A stretch of DNA of 6,056 nt from Bacillota bacterium (GTDB taxonomy: Bacteria > Bacillota > Bacilli > Bacillales_B > DSM-18226). The stretch covers positions 1 through 6,056 of the forward strand of contig JAKACS010000214.1 in the NCBI GenBank assembly GCA_021821235.1, given 5' to 3'. Each line of letters begins with the position of its first letter. The stretch's first letter is position 1. Below the pieces are notes generated by a model. It saw nothing but the letters and a program-made list of their open reading frames with translations, did not search any database and was not told the DNA's origin. A program made the position numbers and the translations under genes. Positions 4,295 through 6,056 of the stretch are shown here, in pieces.

Positions 4295-5371
4295 TTATTG
4301 TTCCCATTTTTGAATAAAATTCTGCGTATAATATTTTTGATAGACTCCGACGCCAAGGAAGCTAAACTCTTTATTCAGCAATGCGTCGCGGTGACCTTTG
4401 CTATTTAGCCAACCCTCTACAACTGCGGGAGCATCGCTGTAATTTGCTGCGATGTTTTCACCGGCAGACTGAAAGACAACTTTAGCGGTATTAAGCCGAT
4501 CGGAGAGACTCCCGAATTTCTTTGAAGTGTGGGAAAAATCATTATTAACGGCCATATCCTTGCTGTGTTCATATGCGACATTCGCTGTTTTTTGATCCCA
4601 TTTAAGTGGCTTCAAATTATGCCTAACCCGCAAAATATTTGTCAAATCAAAAATTTCTTGTTCTTCTCCCTTTTCTACACTTCTCCACAAGCTGTCAGTT
4701 GGTGTCGGCGTCTCGATTAACTGTCCGCGGTATACAAGCCCGTACGGACGTTGTTTGATAATCGTTTCGGCATCCAGAAAGCGAACGCTGGAAAGACTCC
4801 CAGTAAACTTATCAATATACAGTTGCGCATAAATGTCCCCCAATTGAATAAGGGGCCGTAAGTTTAAATCGGTATCATTCAATTCAAACCGAAACGTATT
4901 TCCTTCCAGCTTAATATCGACATTGGCATCGATATAGTGAGTGTTAAAAATTTCTTCTACTGACTGTCCAATTTCAAACGGGGCAATATCTAAATTTTGA
5001 CCAATAGCATAAACGGTCACAACACGGCCATCTTGTACGCCTACCTGGACATAGCTGCTGTAACTTTGATTATAAATATACCATTCATAACCATAGATTG
5101 ATGGGTCTTTCCGATTTGGCTGACCCAATTCTTTTTCAAGTGTTTGTACATCTTTTCCTATTAACAGTGACAGCCCTTCTTTTGCTTTTGCCGAGACCGG
5201 TGCTTTAGTCTGGGGAGTGTCATTGTTTACATCTTGTTTTTTTATTTTCGGTGTTGAATGGTCCTTTATTAAAACTTCCTTGCCGTCCTTACCATTCAAA
5301 CCCGAATAAAAACCAATCGTAAGGAAAATGGCTAAAAGGATCAGAATTTTTGTCAGTATTCGCAGAGGCAT
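4295..5371 (-). CDS. ylbC: YlbC, CAP/SCP-domain protein with CAP-associated N-terminal domain
   Basis: This 358-residue protein is a member of the CAP (cysteine-rich secretory / antigen 5 / PR-1) superfamily and matches YlbC of Bacillus in layout. Residues about 5-22 are a hydrophobic signal or anchor, so the protein acts outside the membrane. A polar linker (about 25-65) leads to the CAP-associated domain (about 68-205), which looks like two related beta-rich halves (LIGKDVQTLEKELGQP and APFEIGQSVEEIF each open one). The CAP domain is at about 238-358 with its signature residues present: H269 in EHSKDM, H281 in FSH, E305 in GENIA and H327 in GWLNSKGHRDALLN. Unlike many eukaryotic CAP proteins it has no cysteines. 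The biochemical role of bacterial CAP proteins is unsettled. The ATG at 5371 is the only possible start; its ribosome binding site (AAGGGG) is unusually close, about 4 bases away. It has its own promoter and a strong terminator, so it is probably monocistronic. Confidence 0.95.
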   Translation of the reverse strand: MPLRILTKILILLAIFLTIGFYSGLNGKDGKEVLIKDHSTPKIKKQDVNNDTPQTKAPVSAKAKEGLSLLIGKDVQTLEKELGQPNRKDPSIYGYEWYIYNQSYSSYVQVGVQDGRVVTVYAIGQNLDIAPFEIGQSVEEIFNTHYIDANVDIKLEGNTFRFELNDTDLNLRPLIQLGDIYAQLYIDKFTGSLSSVRFLDAETIIKQRPYGLVYRGQLIETPTPTDSLWRSVEKGEEQEIFDLTNILRVRHNLKPLKWDQKTANVAYEHSKDMAVNNDFSHTSKKFGSLSDRLNTAKVVFQSAGENIAANYSDAPAVVEGWLNSKGHRDALLNKEFSFLGVGVYQKYYTQNFIQKWEQ

Positions 5372-5418
5372 TTCCCCCCTTCAAATCCCTTTCTATCATC
5401 ATATGTCCTCTAAAATTA

Positions 5419-5427
5419 ATTATATCA
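5419..5427 (-). promoter_or_regulatory. extended -10 promoter for ylbC
   Basis: TGA followed by TATAAT (5427-5419, minus strand) is a perfect extended -10 element. The hexamer 17 bases upstream (ATTAAA) is a poor -35, which the extended element can compensate for. The start site would lie near 5412, about 40 bases before the ATG. A small inverted repeat, ATATC / GATAT (5422-5426 and 5430-5434), overlaps the -10 and could be an operator, though arms of 5 A/T-rich bases are weak evidence. Confidence 0.6.
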
Positions 5428-5475
5428 CCGATATCATTCAATTTAATAGTTTTAAACCATTTTTAAGATGAACGG

Positions 5476-5506
5476 AAAAACAGGCGCTGTTTGTCTGCAC
5501 CTGTTT
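5476..5506 (-). terminator. ylbB intrinsic terminator
   Basis: On the minus strand AAACAGGTGC (5506-5497) pairs with GCGCCTGTTT (5487-5478), a 10-bp stem with one G-T pair, around a 9-base loop. Five T residues (5480-5476) follow, the first three shared with the stem. It lies about 15 bases after the ylbB stop codon. Confidence 0.85.
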
Positions 5507-5521
5507 TATCAGAATATGTGT

Positions 5522-5956
5522 TTAGTGTTGAAGTTCGTCAAAATTTGCTTCAGATATTTCTGATAACGCAGCTTTTGCCTGGTCATCCGTCATTTCCCGA
5601 ACCGCAAAATCACCAAGCGAGACAATTCCAACTAATTGATCCCCTTCTACAACCGGCAGACGTCTAATTTGGTTGTCTGCCATCAATCTGGCGGCTTCCT
5701 GTGTCGATGCATCGGGTGTAATCGATATCAGCTGCTTGCTCATTACGGTTTCTACTTTTGATGAGGCCGGTCGTTTTTCGGCAACGCCGCGAATGACAAT
5801 ATCTCTGTCCGTAATCATTCCCACCAGCTTGCCTTGATCGACAATTGGTATGGCTCCTACGTTTAATTCTTTCATTTTAACAGCAGCCTCATAAACATTG
5901 TCCAACAAAGAGCAGCATTCTACATCATCTGTCATTATTTCGCGAATTGTTCCCAT
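5522..5956 (-). CDS. ylbB: YlbB, two-CBS-domain protein
   Basis: This 144-residue cytoplasmic protein is made almost entirely of a pair of CBS domains. Such pairs commonly bind adenosine nucleotides and act as energy or metabolite sensors; the ligand of YlbB is not known to me. CBS1 spans about residues 6-58 (VGAIPIVDQGKLVGMITDRDIVIRG) and CBS2 about 72-123 (IRRLPVVEGDQLVGIVSLGDFAVRE). The TDRD motif after the last strand of CBS1 is the usual ribose-contact position; CBS2 has SLGD there. An acidic helical tail ends the protein. No catalytic or membrane domain is fused, so it would act as a stand-alone sensor or partner. The ATG at 5956 has AAGGAG 8 bases upstream. It begins 49 bases after the stop of the gene to its right, with no terminator between them, so the two may be co-transcribed. 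A terminator follows it. Confidence 0.93.
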   Translation of the reverse strand: MGTIREIMTDDVECCSLLDNVYEAAVKMKELNVGAIPIVDQGKLVGMITDRDIVIRGVAEKRPASSKVETVMSKQLISITPDASTQEAARLMADNQIRRLPVVEGDQLVGIVSLGDFAVREMTDDQAKAALSEISEANFDELQH

Positions 5957-6005
5957 TTTCCATTCTCCTTTTTTTCAATCCTTCTTCGCCTTCTAAGTAA
6001 AATCT

Positions 6006-6056
6006 TCAGGGCAACGGAATCACTATATATCTATCGTTTCCAACCTTAGCAAATTT
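6006..6056 (-). CDS. C-terminal end of a gene, probably ylbA (YugN-like) by position
   Basis: The minus strand from the window edge reads 16 codons (KFAKVGNDRYIVIPLP) to a TGA at 6008-6006. The alternating hydrophobic and charged pattern is protein-like. In B. subtilis the gene directly upstream of ylbB is ylbA, a YugN-like family protein, so that is the expected identity. The fragment is too short to confirm the family, and another frame could in principle be the coding one. Confidence 0.55.
   Translation of the reverse strand, partial: KFAKVGNDRYIVIPLP

Noticed and set aside
2384..4720. Plus-strand frames at 2384-2572, 3557-3802 and 4529-4720
   Set aside because: They are antisense to ylbF, ylbD and ylbC respectively, with Cys/Ser/Phe-rich translations typical of shadow frames.

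Overview
The window is a stretch of the conserved ylb locus of a spore-forming member of the Bacillaceae (Bacillota). Seven consecutive minus-strand genes match the order known from Bacillus subtilis: ylbA (last 16 codons only, by position), ylbB, ylbC, ylbD, ylbE, ylbF and ylbG, transcribed from right to left. Strong AGGAGG-type ribosome binding sites, frequent TTG starts, moderately low GC and a YlbD-type putative coat protein all fit a Bacillus-like endospore former. The species cannot be named from the sequence. Residue differences from what I recall of B. subtilis suggest it is not a close relative of that species.

Layout from right to left on the minus strand: the ylbA tail (6006-6056); ylbB, a two-CBS-domain protein (5522-5956) closed by a hairpin terminator; ylbC, a membrane-anchored CAP/SCP-domain protein (4295-5371) with its own extended -10 promoter; ylbD (putative coat protein) and ylbE, a two-gene operon (3723-3067) with a sigma-K-like promoter in front and a strong terminator behind. 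Then come an exported protein of unknown function (2534-2974), ylbF/ricF (2047-2478), ylbG (1683-1958) with a promoter and a terminator, and a large membrane-anchored stalk-domain protein (114-1532). At the extreme left there is a probable start of a further minus-strand gene.

Three genes are additions to the ylb core as I know it from B. subtilis. One is a plus-strand membrane protein (3882-4241) between ylbC and ylbD, convergent with ylbC across a shared bidirectional terminator. The second is the exported protein between ylbE and ylbF. The third is the stalk-domain protein downstream of ylbG. All three have a membrane or signal segment and no function I can assign.

Functionally, YlbF (RicF) is the best understood member. 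With YmcA and YaaT it forms an Fe-S-carrying complex that influences RNase Y-dependent mRNA processing, sporulation, competence and biofilm formation. The locus otherwise contains cell-surface and spore-related proteins, but the genes do not form one pathway; terminators split them into at least five transcription units. Several natural starts differ from the longest reading frames: ylbF most likely starts at a TTG at 2478, the stalk protein at 1532 and the plus-strand gene at 3882. I see no mobile element, CRISPR array, RNA gene or phage signature, and no convincing sign of a new multi-gene system. The main points of interest are the lineage-specific insertions and the regulatory sites.
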